This document shows positions 1 through 9,712 of a stretch of DNA of 39,472 bases, one piece after another (positions within the stretch are counted from its first letter, which is position 1; every line of letters begins with the position of its first letter). The notes below the pieces were generated by a model that searched no databases, was not told the DNA's origin, and was given only the letters and a program-made list of their open reading frames with translations. The translations under genes were made by a program, and so were the position numbers. The stretch comes from Pelistega indica (GTDB taxonomy: Bacteria > Pseudomonadota > Gammaproteobacteria > Burkholderiales > Burkholderiaceae_B): assembly GCF_000506865.1 (NCBI RefSeq), contig NZ_AYSV01000079.1, positions 1-39,472 of the forward strand, read 5' to 3'.

Positions 1-71
1 TTCAGTCAATTTCTGGATTGAGTAAAATAAATCAATCTTGTAGAAGAAATGATAATAAGTCTTTTCTAAGA

Positions 72-1202
72 CTATCTTGCTAATACCCATCGCTCTGAGC
101 GTTGACCTTGAGTATTAACAATATACCCTAGACTATTAAGCTCTTCGAGAATGTGCAAAGTATGTGTTGCGTTACCATGCATTGTCTTGACTAAGTATTG
201 CGTACTTTTTCCTGGTGGATTTTTATTTTGACTTTCTGCTAATGTTCGTAAAATACGAACAGCCTGAATAAAATTAGCACCTGCTTTATTTTTGGTTTCG
301 ATATGACCGAAACGGATTTGAGGGACAATAGACGCAATAATAGCGCCAAATAGGACGATAAGCCAAGAAATGTAAATCCACATCAAAAATAATGGGATAC
401 TGGCAAATGCACCATAAATCACAGTATAAGAAGGGAATTTAGCAATATAGTAAGCAAATCCCATTTTTAATAATTCAAAAAGTACAGCAGCAATAATGCC
501 ACCAATCATAGCATCACGTAGATAAACGGTACGGTTAGGAACGACGTAGTATAGTAAGCTAAAGCTGACAAACGATAAAAGCATAGGGAAGAGCGTCGCA
601 AATAGGTTTTGAATAAAGCTGAGGTCAACACCAATTCCTAATTGTGCTCTAGTAATAAATGAGCTAGCCCAAATACTGGCAGCTAGCATAAATGGTCCGA
701 TTGAAAGAATAGCCCAATAAATCAGTACACGGGTAGAAAGTGGGCGCTGTTTTTTTACACGCCAAATCCTATTGAGCACTTCATCAATCGTTTTCATCAA
801 AAGAATTGAGGTAATTAGCAGGCCAATTGCACCCACTGCCGTCATATTTCTAGCCTTTTCCACAAAGGTATTAAGATACTGCATAATATTGTGAGACATG
901 GCTTCTGGCATTAAACTAGTTGTCAAGAAATGATCAAGTTCAACTTGTAATTCCTTAAAAATAGGGAAGGCAGTAAATAGCGACAGAATAACGGCTAGCA
1001 AAGGTACAATGGCTAAAACAGTTGTGAAGGTTAAACTACTAGCCACTTGCGTTAGATTGTCACTTGTTAGACGATGAAAAGCAGTAACAACAGCCTGTTT
1101 TAAAAACGGCTTAGTATTTTGTTCTACTTGCTGTTCTTCTGATTGTTCTTCTGTTTTTTGAATTTCATCAAAACGTTTACTGTCGTTCTCTTTGTCTTGC
1201 AT
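72..1202 (-). CDS. yihY: YihY/BrkB-family inner membrane protein
   Basis: 376 aa integral membrane protein of the YihY/UPF0761 family (historically called BrkB or ribonuclease BN). Seen: a charged, Glu/Gln-rich cytoplasmic N-terminus (about residues 1-35), then the family signature around residues 50-75 (LTSDNLTQ followed by ASSLTFTTVLAIVPLLAV), about six hydrophobic segments to about residue 290, and a soluble C-terminal tail (about 300-376) that looks like a small winged-helix domain. The biochemical role of the family is unsettled; the old RNase BN assignment is known to be wrong. It is divergent from the DUF2069 gene, with about 115 bp between them. Family assignment is firm, function unknown. 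Confidence 0.88.
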   Translation of the reverse strand: MQDKENDSKRFDEIQKTEEQSEEQQVEQNTKPFLKQAVVTAFHRLTSDNLTQVASSLTFTTVLAIVPLLAVILSLFTAFPIFKELQVELDHFLTTSLMPEAMSHNIMQYLNTFVEKARNMTAVGAIGLLITSILLMKTIDEVLNRIWRVKKQRPLSTRVLIYWAILSIGPFMLAASIWASSFITRAQLGIGVDLSFIQNLFATLFPMLLSFVSFSLLYYVVPNRTVYLRDAMIGGIIAAVLFELLKMGFAYYIAKFPSYTVIYGAFASIPLFLMWIYISWLIVLFGAIIASIVPQIRFGHIETKNKAGANFIQAVRILRTLAESQNKNPPGKSTQYLVKTMHGNATHTLHILEELNSLGYIVNTQGQRSERWVLAR

Positions 1203-1270
1203 TATTGATTAGGGTATTTGTTAATCAGCTAAGTATAACAAGATTAAGAGCGTTTCCATAAAAAAATACG

Positions 1271-1276
1271 TATAAT
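1271..1276 (+). promoter_or_regulatory. Candidate -10 box for the DUF2069-aroC unit
   Basis: A perfect TATAAT lies 41 bases before the DUF2069 start in the divergent intergenic gap. No good -35 is visible at 16-18 bp, so this is only a candidate. Confidence 0.35.
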
Positions 1277-1316
1277 AATTTCAAAACAGCATCTATCTCT
1301 TTTTTCTTTATTTTAT

Positions 1317-1793
1317 ATGACAGCTCATCCAACACAGGCAACAACACAAACAAGGTCTCAGGCAATAGAGGGGACGGTAGCACTCAATCCTGTATTACAT
1401 TACGGTGCTTTTATAGCGTTGTTAGCGTTATTTATTTTGTGTATTGTCTGGGAACTTTGGCTAGATCCTATTGTCCCTGGGGGGAGTATATATTTTTTAA
1501 AAGCACTCCCTTTGATGTTTCCTTTGTATGGTGTATATAAAGGGAATCTTTATACTATGCAGTGGTCTTCAATGCTGGTATTACTCTATATTTTAGAAGG
1601 GACTACGCGGTGGTATTCGGATGTATCGCCACTTTCGCAAAAACTGGGGATGATTGAGTTTTTCTTGGCATTTATCGTCTTTTGTTTTGCCATTTTTTAT
1701 GTTAGACCAGCTAAGAAAATAGCCAAGCAAAGAAAACGCTTACAAGAGCAAGCAGAGCAGTCACAACAAACTTCAAGCAAGAATAACGTATAA
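1317..1793 (+). CDS. DUF2069 family membrane protein
   Basis: 158 aa protein with the DUF2069 pattern: a first membrane segment ending in WELWLDP, then PGGS...LKALPL, an YTMQWSSMLVLLY segment and EGTTRWYSD before the last helix. About four membrane segments between residues 28 and 130, followed by a highly charged Lys/Gln-rich cytoplasmic tail (130-158). No Shine-Dalgarno is obvious before the ATG. It lies 45 bp upstream of the aroC start on the same strand, so co-transcription is likely. The molecular function of the family is not known. Confidence 0.85.
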   Translation: MTAHPTQATTQTRSQAIEGTVALNPVLHYGAFIALLALFILCIVWELWLDPIVPGGSIYFLKALPLMFPLYGVYKGNLYTMQWSSMLVLLYILEGTTRWYSDVSPLSQKLGMIEFFLAFIVFCFAIFYVRPAKKIAKQRKRLQEQAEQSQQTSSKNNV

Positions 1794-1838
1794 ATTTACA
1801 GTTTTATTTACAATCTATTGGATATTGATAGGGAACAT

Positions 1839-2897
1839 ATGACGGGAAGTATTTTAGGTAAACTCTTTACGGTAACTAATTTTGGTGAGTCTCATGGCAT
1901 CGCTATTGGCTGTGTGGTTGATGGTTGCCCGGCAGGGTTGAGTCTATCGGAAGAGGATATACAAAAAGAGTTAGATCGTCGTAAACCAGGTACTTCACGC
2001 CATGTTACACAGAGACGAGAGCCGGATTTAGTTAAAATTTTATCGGGTGTTTATCAAGGTAAAACAACAGGGACGCCTATTGCATTGCTAATTGAAAATC
2101 AAGATCAACGAAGTAAAGATTATACTAATATCAGTGAGTCTTTCCGACCAGGACATGCTGATTATACTTATTGGAATAAATTTGGCATTCGCGACCCTCG
2201 TGGCGGAGGGCGCTCATCCGCACGTTTGACAGCTCCTACTGTAGCAGCGGGTGCAATTGCCAAAAAGTGGTTAAAAGAGCGCTATGGAATTGAAGTTATG
2301 GGCTATATGAGCCAACTAGGTCCTATTAAAATTCCGTTTGTCAGTTGGTCAGAAGTAGCTAATAACCCATTTTTTGCTCCAAATGCAGAAATTATCCCAG
2401 AATTAGAAAACTATATGGATATATTGCGTAAAGAGGGGGATTCGATTGGTGCACGAATCGAAGTTGTAGCCAAAAATATTCCGGTTGGTTTAGGTGAGCC
2501 AATATACCATCGATTAGACGCGCAGATTGCTTATGTGATGATGGGATTGAATGCTGTAAAAGGTATCTCTATTGGGGCGGGTTTTGATTGCATAGATCAG
2601 AAAGGATCTGTTCATGGTGATGAAATTACGCCACAAGGTTTTTTAAGTAATCATGCAGGCGGAATTTTAGGGGGGATTTCGAGTGGGCAAGATATTACGG
2701 TATCTCTAGCCATTAAACCAACCTCTAGTATTCGTATCGAACGACAATCTATCAATACCAATAATGAGCCTGTAATCGTTCAAACATTAGGGCGTCATGA
2801 CCCTTGTGTAGGTATCCGTGCAACACCTATCGCTGAAGCATTATTAGCACTAGTTTTAATCGATAATCTTTTAATGCACAGGGCATATCGTCAATAA
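1839..2897 (+). CDS. aroC: Chorismate synthase
   Basis: Final shikimate-pathway enzyme: it converts 5-enolpyruvylshikimate-3-phosphate to chorismate using reduced FMN. Seen: N-terminal GESHG signature, the [17 protein letters not shown] and GRSSARLTA motifs, and a C-terminal [15 protein letters not shown] segment. From the ATG at 1839 the protein is 352 aa, the usual length. I prefer this start to an upstream in-frame TTG at 1818 because an AGGGA ribosome-binding site sits just before it and the conserved region begins right after ([13 protein letters not shown]). It probably belongs to the same transcript as the DUF2069 gene. Confidence 0.97.
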   Translation: MTGSILGKLFTVTNFGESHGIAIGCVVDGCPAGLSLSEEDIQKELDRRKPGTSRHVTQRREPDLVKILSGVYQGKTTGTPIALLIENQDQRSKDYTNISESFRPGHADYTYWNKFGIRDPRGGGRSSARLTAPTVAAGAIAKKWLKERYGIEVMGYMSQLGPIKIPFVSWSEVANNPFFAPNAEIIPELENYMDILRKEGDSIGARIEVVAKNIPVGLGEPIYHRLDAQIAYVMMGLNAVKGISIGAGFDCIDQKGSVHGDEITPQGFLSNHAGGILGGISSGQDITVSLAIKPTSSIRIERQSINTNNEPVIVQTLGRHDPCVGIRATPIAEALLALVLIDNLLMHRAYRQ

Positions 2898-2977
2898 GCT
2901 TATTGCTAAGGTTATAAAAATTTATAGAGGGACAAGTAAGCTACGACACATGCAGTGATTTGCTTAGGTAGTGGCTT

Positions 2978-3049
2978 ATGGTTGATATTATAGTAGTATT
3001 AGTACTAGTATATTTAATTGTCTTGTTAAGTTTTCTTAGACTGGCATAA
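2978..3049 (+). CDS. Putative branched-chain amino acid leader peptide
   Basis: A 23-codon ORF (ATG 2978, TAA 3047-3049) between aroC and leuC. It encodes 7 Leu, 6 Val and 3 Ile, so 16 of 23 residues are branched-chain, and the Leu/Val codons run almost without interruption through residues 6-17. A purine-rich AGGTAGTGG lies just upstream. The stop codon is 4 bases before a hairpin followed by six T's (3054-3076), and the last sense codons can pair with the 5' arm of that hairpin. This is the classic arrangement of a ribosome-mediated attenuator for leucine genes. Alternative: a tiny single-helix membrane protein, since the composition also suits a membrane span. Function is inferred from composition and context only. 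Confidence 0.6.
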   Translation: MVDIIVVLVLVYLIVLLSFLRLA

Positions 3050-3076
3050 TCATTACAGTCACATACTGTATTTTTT
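3039..3076 (+). promoter_or_regulatory. Transcription attenuator upstream of leuC
   Basis: Terminator form: stem 3054-3059 (TACAGT) with 3065-3070 (ACTGTA), 5-nt loop, followed by T6 at 3071-3076. Competing antiterminator form: 3039-3043 (GACTG, inside the last leader codons) pairs with 3056-3060 (CAGTC), which is part of the terminator 5' arm. A ribosome at the leader stop would cover 3039-3043 and favour termination; a ribosome stalled at the Leu/Val codons would leave it free. The stems are short (6 and 5 bp), so strength is uncertain. Confidence 0.5.
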
Positions 3077-3092
3077 AATATGTAGGTTTTAA

Positions 3093-4493
3093 ATGGCTAA
3101 AACACTTTACGATAAATTATGGGATGCTCATGTGGTGAGCCAAGAAGAGGATGGGACCTGTCTTATCTATATCGATCGTCAATTATTGCATGAAGTTACC
3201 AGTCCACAAGCATTTGAAGGATTGACAATGGCTAATCGCCAACCTTGGCGACTTAGTGCCAATCTAGCAGTAGCCGATCATAACGTTCCAACGAGTAATC
3301 GTAAAGAGGGGATCACAGACCCAATCTCTAAATTGCAGGTTGATACGCTTGATCAAAATTGTGCAACATATGGTATTACTGAATTTCGTATGGATGATAT
3401 AAGACAAGGTATTGTCCATGTTGTTGGGCCAGAGCAAGGTGCTACTTTACCAGGAATGACAGTTGTTTGCGGTGATTCTCATACGAGTACACATGGTGCA
3501 ATGGGTGCTTTGGCTTTTGGTATTGGTACCTCAGAAGTAGAGCACGTTCTTGCTACACAAACGCTGCTAATGAAAAAAAATAAAAATATGCTCATAAAAG
3601 TAGAGGGTACATTACCAATTGGTTGTACTGCAAAAGACGTGGTATTGCATATTATCGGTGTAATTGGTACGGCGGGTGGTACTGGCCATGCCATTGAATT
3701 TGCGGGTAGTACTATTCGTGATTTATCAATGGAGGGGCGACTAACTGTTTGTAATATGGCAATTGAAGCTGGAGCTCGTTCAGGACTAGTTGCTGTAGAT
3801 GATAAAACGATTGAGTATTTCAAAAATAAACCTTATTCACCAAAAGGTGAGTTATGGGATCAAGCCGTAGAATATTGGAAAACATTGCACTCAGATAAGG
3901 ATGCTCATTTTGATGCAGTGATTGAAATTAATGCGGAAGATATCCGTCCACAAGTAACGTGGGGAACATCACCTGAAATGGTATTGAGTATTGAGGATAA
4001 AGTACCTAATCCTGCGTCAGAGAATGATCCTGTGAAGCGTAGTGGTATGGAGCGTGCCTTAGAATATATGGGGTTAACGGTAGATACGCCTATCTCAGAG
4101 ATTAAAATTGATCGAGTATTTATCGGTTCATGTACAAATTCTCGTATTGAGGATTTACGAGCAGCAGCTGCTGTTATCAAAGGTCGTAAAGTGGCTGCCA
4201 ATGTTAAACAAGCGATGGTTGTACCTGGTTCTGGCTTAGTTAAGTTACAAGCAGAGGAAGAAGGACTAGATAAAATCTTTAAAGATGCAGGATTTGAGTG
4301 GAGAGAGCCAGGCTGTTCTATGTGTTTAGCGATGAATGCGGATAGACTTGAACCAGGTGAGCGTTGTGCTTCTACCTCTAATCGTAATTTTGAGGGGCGC
4401 CAAGGACAAGGAGGGCGTACACATTTAGTCAGCCCAGCTATGGCAGCATCAGCAGCTATCGCTGGTCATTTTGTTGATGTACGTTCATTCTAG
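3093..4493 (+). CDS. leuC: 3-isopropylmalate dehydratase, large subunit
   Basis: Aconitase-superfamily subunit that, with LeuD, isomerises 2-isopropylmalate to 3-isopropylmalate in leucine biosynthesis. 466 aa, the standard length. Seen: [26 protein letters not shown] around residues 128-155, and the three 4Fe-4S ligands Cys347 (in FIGSCTNSR), Cys408 and Cys411 (in PGCSMCL). It is the first gene of leuC-leuD-leuB, with leuD only 11 bp downstream. The upstream leader ORF and hairpin suggest control by leucine/branched-chain tRNA charging. Confidence 0.98.
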   Translation: MAKTLYDKLWDAHVVSQEEDGTCLIYIDRQLLHEVTSPQAFEGLTMANRQPWRLSANLAVADHNVPTSNRKEGITDPISKLQVDTLDQNCATYGITEFRMDDIRQGIVHVVGPEQGATLPGMTVVCGDSHTSTHGAMGALAFGIGTSEVEHVLATQTLLMKKNKNMLIKVEGTLPIGCTAKDVVLHIIGVIGTAGGTGHAIEFAGSTIRDLSMEGRLTVCNMAIEAGARSGLVAVDDKTIEYFKNKPYSPKGELWDQAVEYWKTLHSDKDAHFDAVIEINAEDIRPQVTWGTSPEMVLSIEDKVPNPASENDPVKRSGMERALEYMGLTVDTPISEIKIDRVFIGSCTNSRIEDLRAAAAVIKGRKVAANVKQAMVVPGSGLVKLQAEEEGLDKIFKDAGFEWREPGCSMCLAMNADRLEPGERCASTSNRNFEGRQGQGGRTHLVSPAMAASAAIAGHFVDVRSF

Positions 4494-4504
4494 GGAGAGT
4501 TTTT

Positions 4505-5152
4505 ATGCAAGCATTTACTATACACAAAGGGTTAGTTGCTCCATTAGATCGTGAAAATGTAGATACAGACCTTATTATTCCAAAGCAATTTTTGAAGTCA
4601 ATTAAACGTACAGGCTTTGGACCTAATTTATTTGACGAGTTACGCTATTTGGATCATGGCGAGCCTGGAATGGATAACACAAAACGTCCATTAAATCCTG
4701 ATTTTGTCTTAAATAAGCCACGTTACCATGGTGCATCAATTTTATTGGCTAGAAAGAATTTTGGCTGTGGCTCTAGTCGAGAACATGCTCCATGGGCACT
4801 AGAACAATATGGTTTTAGAGTGATTATTGCCCCATCTTTTGCCGATATTTTCTTTAATAATAGCTTCAAAAATGGCTTGTTACCTATTCGTTTAGATGAA
4901 AATACGGTAGCTAATTTATTTGATGAAGTGAATATGACAGAAGGTTATCAATTGACCGTTAATCTAGAAAAACAAGTGATTGAAACGCCTAGTGGACGTC
5001 AAATTTCTTTTGATGTTGAGCCTTTCCGTCGCTACTGTTTATTAAATGGATTCGATGATATCGGCCTAACACTTCGACAATCGGATAAAATAAAAGTATT
5101 CGAGAAAAAACGTTTGCAAGCCATGCCATGGCTAGTAGGGCAAGCAATGTGA
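4505..5152 (+). CDS. leuD: 3-isopropylmalate dehydratase, small subunit
   Basis: 215 aa swivel-domain partner of LeuC. Seen: the N-terminal motif [17 protein letters not shown] and the substrate-loop motif [15 protein letters not shown] (about residues 86-101), then the [22 protein letters not shown] segment. Length and motifs are typical of proteobacterial LeuD. It is tightly spaced after leuC and 19 bp before leuB, so one transcript is likely. Confidence 0.98.
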   Translation: MQAFTIHKGLVAPLDRENVDTDLIIPKQFLKSIKRTGFGPNLFDELRYLDHGEPGMDNTKRPLNPDFVLNKPRYHGASILLARKNFGCGSSREHAPWALEQYGFRVIIAPSFADIFFNNSFKNGLLPIRLDENTVANLFDEVNMTEGYQLTVNLEKQVIETPSGRQISFDVEPFRRYCLLNGFDDIGLTLRQSDKIKVFEKKRLQAMPWLVGQAM

Positions 5153-5171
5153 TGAAACAATAGGATAGAGT

Positions 5172-6245
5172 ATGTCAAATTTAGTAGCAGTATTACCAGG
5201 TGATGGTATTGGTGAAGAAATCGTAGAACAAGCTGTACGTGTCTTAGCTGCACTTAAGCTTGATTTAGAGCTTGAAAAAGCGGATGTGGGCGGGCGAGCA
5301 TATGATCTTTATGGACACCCATTACCAAAACATACTCTAGATTTGGCTAAAAAATCCCAAGCTGTATTGTTTGGGGCGGTAGGTGATTGGAAATACGATA
5401 CATTGCCAAGAGAATTCCGTCCCGAGCAAGCTATTCTAGGTCTACGTAAAAACTTAGGCTTATTTGCGAACTTAAGACCAGCTGTGCTGTACCCTCAATT
5501 AGCGGATGTATCTACCTTGAAGCCTGAGGTGGTATCTGGTCTAAATATTTTAATCGTACGTGAACTGACAGGGGATATTTACTTTGGTACACCTCGTGGT
5601 ATACGTATTGCTACAGATGGCTTATTTGTAGGTGATAAAGAGGGCTATGATACGATGCGCTACGCTGAAAGTGAGGTGCGTCGTATTGCCCATATCGCTT
5701 TCCAAGCCGCACAAAAACGCCAGAAAAAATTATGTTCTGTAGACAAGGCAAATGTACTAGAAACATCACAATTTTGGCGTGACATCATGATTGATGTGAG
5801 TAAGGAATACCCAGATGTAGCCTTAACACATATGTATATTGATAATGCTGCTATGCAATTGGTTAGAGCGCCTAAAGAGTTTGATGTCGTCGTGACTGGC
5901 AATTTATTTGGTGATATTTTGTCTGATGAAGCATCGATGCTAACAGGATCTATCGGTATGTTACCTTCAGCCTCACTCAATGCGACAAACCAAGGATTGT
6001 ATGAACCAAGTCATGGCTCTGCACCAGATATTGCTGGTAAAAATCTAGCTAACCCTTTAGCGACGATTCTTTCTGCGGCAATGATGCTACGTTATTCATT
6101 TGGTAATGAAATAGCGGCACAGCAAATTGAAGCTGCTGTTGGTAAAGTACTAGAGCAAGGCTATCGCACGGTAGATATTTATAAAGAAGGTACTATAAAA
6201 GTAGGCACATCACAGATGGGTGACGCCGTAATTGCCGCTTTATAG
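5172..6245 (+). CDS. leuB: 3-isopropylmalate dehydrogenase
   Basis: NAD-dependent oxidative decarboxylation of 3-isopropylmalate, the step before the final transamination to leucine. 357 aa, full length. Seen: N-terminal [12 protein letters not shown], the substrate-binding [10 protein letters not shown] region with downstream Tyr, the catalytic Lys in DKANVLE, and the metal/NAD motif [25 protein letters not shown], followed by [15 protein letters not shown]. Third gene of the leu cluster; asd follows after 70 bp. Confidence 0.98.
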   Translation: MSNLVAVLPGDGIGEEIVEQAVRVLAALKLDLELEKADVGGRAYDLYGHPLPKHTLDLAKKSQAVLFGAVGDWKYDTLPREFRPEQAILGLRKNLGLFANLRPAVLYPQLADVSTLKPEVVSGLNILIVRELTGDIYFGTPRGIRIATDGLFVGDKEGYDTMRYAESEVRRIAHIAFQAAQKRQKKLCSVDKANVLETSQFWRDIMIDVSKEYPDVALTHMYIDNAAMQLVRAPKEFDVVVTGNLFGDILSDEASMLTGSIGMLPSASLNATNQGLYEPSHGSAPDIAGKNLANPLATILSAAMMLRYSFGNEIAAQQIEAAVGKVLEQGYRTVDIYKEGTIKVGTSQMGDAVIAAL

Positions 6246-6315
6246 AGAGCGCTAGTATTGCAGTAAGTTATAAATTCTCTTTGTTAGACAACATTCATTA
6301 TTTGGAAAATTCAAA

Positions 6316-7447
6316 ATGACACAATCAGTTGGTATTATCGGTTGGCGCGGAATGGTTGGTTCTGTGCTTATGCAAAGAATGCGTGATGAGGGTGATTTTT
6401 CTCTCATTAATCCGGTATTTTTTTCTACAAGTAGCGCAGGTGCTAAAGCTCCTTCATGGGCTGATGGAGCTGGTAATTTACAAGATGCTTATGATATTGA
6501 CGCATTAAAAAAATTACCCATCATTTTAACGGCTCAAGGTGGTGATTATACGACTGAAGTGTATCCAAAACTACGTGAGGCTGGATGGGATGGTCTTTGG
6601 ATTGATGCGGCAAGTACGCTACGTATGAAAGATGATGCCATTATTGTTCTTGATCCTGTTAATCGTCATGTAATTGATGCGGGTATTAAGAAAGGAATTA
6701 AAAACTTTATTGGTGGTAATTGTACTGTTAGTTGTATGTTAATGGGCTTGGCAGGTTTGTTCCGTGAAGATGCCGTTGAATGGATGACCTCAATGACTTA
6801 CCAAGCGGCTTCTGGTGGTGGTGCTAAGCATATGCGTGAGTTATTAACGCAATTTGGTATCCTGAATCAGTCAGTTGCATCATTGCTAGACGATCCTGCA
6901 TCAGCTATTTTGGAAATTGATCGCCAAGTATTAGCTAAACAGAAAGATGCAGATTTACCTCGAGATAACTTCGGTGTTCCTCTAGCAGGAAATTTAATTC
7001 CGTGGATTGATAAAGATTTAGGCAATGGTCAATCCCGTGAAGAATGGAAAGCTCAAGCTGAGACTAATAAAATTTTAGGACGTGGTCGAAGGTTTTGATT
7101 TACCACTAATTCCAATAGATGGCTTATGTGTACGTATCGGTGCTATGCGCTCACACAGCCAAGCATTAACATTGAAATTAAAACGTGATATTCCACTTGA
7201 TGAAATTGAGGATATGATTAAATCAGGCACAGAATGGGCACGTTTTATCCCTAATACCCGTGAAAATTCTATGAATGAATTAAGTCCTGTGGCTATTTCT
7301 GGTACGTTAACAATTCCAGTAGGTCGTGTACGTAAAATGAATATGGGACCAGAGTATGTTAGTGCCTTTACAGTAGGTGACCAGTTACTATGGGGAGCTG
7401 CTGAACCATTACGCCGTATGTTACGTATTGCTATTGGTGAATTGTAA
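6316..7447 (+). CDS. asd: Aspartate-semialdehyde dehydrogenase (frameshifted)
   Basis: Reduces aspartyl phosphate to aspartate semialdehyde, the branch point to lysine/diaminopimelate, threonine and methionine. Seen: N-terminal NADP motif [18 protein letters not shown], catalytic Cys136 in GGNCTVS, and C-terminal [28 protein letters not shown] of the gamma/beta-proteobacterial type. The frame breaks at 7087: reading GGT, skipping the C at 7087, then GAA restores one continuous protein of 376 aa, the normal size. As printed, the first part ends at a stop at 7096-7098. Since this gene is usually essential for peptidoglycan synthesis, a sequencing error is the simplest explanation. Confidence 0.93.
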
Positions 7448-7498
7448 TTTATCCTAAGATATTAATATGGCAGGTTATTAGTATTTAACTTGCTTTAT

Positions 7499-7522
7499 GG
7501 GCACTTGCGCAGGTGAGTGCCC
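7499..7522 (+). terminator. Candidate hairpin terminator after asd
   Basis: Perfect 7-bp G+C-rich stem, 7499-7505 (GGGCACT) with 7516-7522 (AGTGCCC), 10-nt loop, 52 bases past the asd stop. It is followed by TATATTTA rather than a clean T run, so termination would be imperfect and read-through to truA is possible. Confidence 0.5.
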
Positions 7523-7551
7523 TATATTTAATGCTAACAAGATAATCTATT

Positions 7552-8379
7552 ATGCAAGAAAATATCCCTCTGCTAAAGCGTATGTCGTTGGGTATTGCCT
7601 ATGACGGTCAAGCATTTAATGGCTGGCAGACACAACCCAATGGTAATACTGTGCAAGATTATCTTGAACGTGCACTAACGCAATTTACGGATTCACCCGT
7701 TGCTACTATTTGTGCAGGCAGGACCGATACAGGCGTACATGGTATAGGACAGGTTGTTCATTTTGACACTTATGCTAATCGCCGACTATATTCTTGGGTG
7801 AGGGGGGTTAATGCTTTATTACCTCCTACTATTCGTGTTCGTTGGGCTCAAGAAGTATCAGATGATTTTCATGCGAGATTCAGCGCGATAGCTCGAACCT
7901 ATGTATATATTTTACGTAATGAAACTCACCTTGCGCCAAGTTGGGTCGGTAGAGCAGGATTAGACTTTAATTCCTTAAATATTGAGGCAATGCGGCAAGC
8001 TGGGCAGTATTTAGTAGGGCAGCATGATTTTTCCTCTTTTCGATCGTCAATTTGTCAGGCCAAAAGTCCTGTGCGTACCTTAGAGCTGTTAGATATTCAG
8101 CAGCAAGGGGTTTTTATTATTTTCACCCTCAAAGCCAATGCTTTTTTACACCATATGGTCAGAAATATCATTGGTGCTTTAGTCTATGTGGGAAAAGGGC
8201 GTTATCAGCCTGAATGGATACAAGACTTATTGGCACAAAAAGATAGGAAGTTTTCTGCGCCAACATTTATGCCGGATGGTTTATATTTGGTCGATGTGGA
8301 GTATCCAGAAAATTTTCATTTGCCGGCTAGTGCATTTGATCTTAAGCAGCCATTACAAAGTCTGATTCAAGCTTTGTAA
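7552..8379 (+). CDS. truA: tRNA pseudouridine(38-40) synthase
   Basis: 275 aa enzyme forming pseudouridine at positions 38-40 of the tRNA anticodon arm. Seen: [26 protein letters not shown] at the N-terminus, catalytic Asp59 in AGRTDTGVH, the RTYVYILRN strand and the C-terminal [17 protein letters not shown] signature. The start at 7552 has no good Shine-Dalgarno; an internal ATG at 7582 just before the conserved region is an alternative. The position between the asd block and trpF is typical of Burkholderiales. Confidence 0.97.
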   Translation: MQENIPLLKRMSLGIAYDGQAFNGWQTQPNGNTVQDYLERALTQFTDSPVATICAGRTDTGVHGIGQVVHFDTYANRRLYSWVRGVNALLPPTIRVRWAQEVSDDFHARFSAIARTYVYILRNETHLAPSWVGRAGLDFNSLNIEAMRQAGQYLVGQHDFSSFRSSICQAKSPVRTLELLDIQQQGVFIIFTLKANAFLHHMVRNIIGALVYVGKGRYQPEWIQDLLAQKDRKFSAPTFMPDGLYLVDVEYPENFHLPASAFDLKQPLQSLIQAL

Positions 8380-8443
8380 GAGAAAAACACGCAAAAATAA
8401 GACTTGCTAAATCTATTAGTGATATTTTTAGGGTTTCCGATAA

Positions 8444-8473
8444 TATTGCGAGGCAATAGATTTTTTATACAAT
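8444..8473 (+). promoter_or_regulatory. sigma70-type promoter and palindrome upstream of dctP
   Basis: TTGCGA (8446-8451), 16-bp spacer, TACAAT (8468-8473), about 40 bp before the dctP ATG. The -35 lies inside an inverted repeat TATTGC-GAG-GCAATA (8444-8458), which could be an operator for a local regulator. The promoter match is good; the operator role is inference. Confidence 0.55.
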
Positions 8474-8511
8474 ACTCCTTACGTTTTGTAATACGTGACA
8501 GGAGTCTCAAG

Positions 8512-9615
8512 ATGCAACGTCGTTCATTTCTTAAGAAAGCTTCCTTAGGTATCGCCGCTACAGGTGGTGCTTCTTTAGCTGCCCCAGTTTTTGCACAAGA
8601 TACACCAACACTAAATTGGCGTTTAGCATCTAGTTTCCCTACTAGTGCTGATGCTATTTATAATGGTGGCGCAAATTTCGCTAAATTTTTATCTGAGGCA
8701 ACAGGTGGTAAATTTAATGTTCGAGTGCATCACGCCGGAGAAATTGTTCCCGCTTTACAAGTATTAGATGCGGTGCAAAATGGTACAGTAGAGTGTGGGC
8801 ACTCAGCGTCTTACTACTATTATGGTAAGGATCCTGTTATTTGTTTTGACTCAGCCGTACCGTTTGGTATGAATACACGCCAAATGATGGCATGGATGCA
8901 CGAGGGTGATGGTATGGCATTGACTCGTGAGATTTATGATAAATACAATATTGTCAATTTCCCATGTGGTTACACCGGCACTCAAATGGGTGGTTGGTTC
9001 CGCAAAGAAATCAATACAGCTGATGATCTAAAAGGTCTAAAATTCCGTTGTAGTGCTTTTGCTGGTGCTGTGTTATCACGTTTAGGTGTAGTGCCTCAAC
9101 AAGTGGCTGGTGGTGATATTTATCCTTCACTAGAAAAAGGTACTATTGATGCGGCAGAGTGGATTGGTCCTTATGATGATGAAAAATTAGGTTTCCACAA
9201 AGTAGCTCCTAACTATTATTTCCCTGGATGGTGGGAAGGTGCTTTACAAGTGTCTTTATACATTAATAAGGACTCTTATAACGCTTTACCCAAAACTTAC
9301 CAACATGCTATCAATCAAGCATCTAATATGGCAGCTACGCAAATGTTAGCTACTTATGATCACCGTAATCCTCAAGCTTTACGTCGCTTGATTTCTGAAG
9401 GTGCTCAACTAAAACGTTTCTCAAAAGAAATTTTAGATGTGTGCTATGCAGAAAGTCAAAAGCTTTATGCTGAATTATCAGCTAAAGATGCGTTGTTCAA
9501 GAAAGTTTATGATAATTACACCGCTTTCCGTGAAGAAGTAACACCATGGTTTGGTGTAGGGGAATTTAACTTTGATTCATACATGATTAATCAGGTTCGC
9601 CAAAAGAAAAGCTAA
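8512..9615 (+). CDS. dctP: TRAP transporter substrate-binding protein (TakP/FcbT type)
   Basis: Periplasmic solute receptor of a tripartite ATP-independent transporter. From ATG 8512 it is 367 aa; this start is chosen over an upstream in-frame TTG (8404) because of a strong AGGAG seven bases before and because the protein then begins with a twin-arginine signal (RRSFLKKA at residues 3-10, cleavage near PVFAQ, about residue 25). The EWIGPYDDEKLGF...YYFPGWWEG segment is characteristic of the TakP-like branch, known for 2-oxoacids, and related carriers for aromatic or sugar-alcohol ligands. The actual ligand cannot be read from sequence. dctQ and dctM follow. Confidence 0.9.
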   Translation: MQRRSFLKKASLGIAATGGASLAAPVFAQDTPTLNWRLASSFPTSADAIYNGGANFAKFLSEATGGKFNVRVHHAGEIVPALQVLDAVQNGTVECGHSASYYYYGKDPVICFDSAVPFGMNTRQMMAWMHEGDGMALTREIYDKYNIVNFPCGYTGTQMGGWFRKEINTADDLKGLKFRCSAFAGAVLSRLGVVPQQVAGGDIYPSLEKGTIDAAEWIGPYDDEKLGFHKVAPNYYFPGWWEGALQVSLYINKDSYNALPKTYQHAINQASNMAATQMLATYDHRNPQALRRLISEGAQLKRFSKEILDVCYAESQKLYAELSAKDALFKKVYDNYTAFREEVTPWFGVGEFNFDSYMINQVRQKKS

Positions 9616-9639
9616 GTCCGTTATAATGTGGTGGATTTT

Positions 9640-9692
9640 AACCGTGTATTTACCAATTCATTCAAAGAATGGCATACGCGGTTATGTTTTTT
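9640..9692 (+). terminator. Intercistronic hairpin between dctP and dctQ
   Basis: Stem 9640-9649 with 9674-9683 (10 bp including one G-U), with further partial pairing inside the loop, then T6 at 9687-9692. It lies in the 97-bp gap after dctP. Such a partial terminator or 3'-end stabiliser would let the binding protein be made in excess over the two membrane subunits. The structure is visible; the role is inferred. Confidence 0.6.
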
Positions 9693-9712
9693 AAATTAAA
9701 TTTGAGAATCTT

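Noticed and set aside
1818-1838. Upstream TTG start for aroC
   Set aside because: The ATG at 1839 has an AGGGA site and sits at the family-typical N-terminus.
3479-4201. Two minus-strand open frames inside leuC
   Set aside because: They lie fully opposite a well-conserved gene, match no family, and have no ribosome-binding site.
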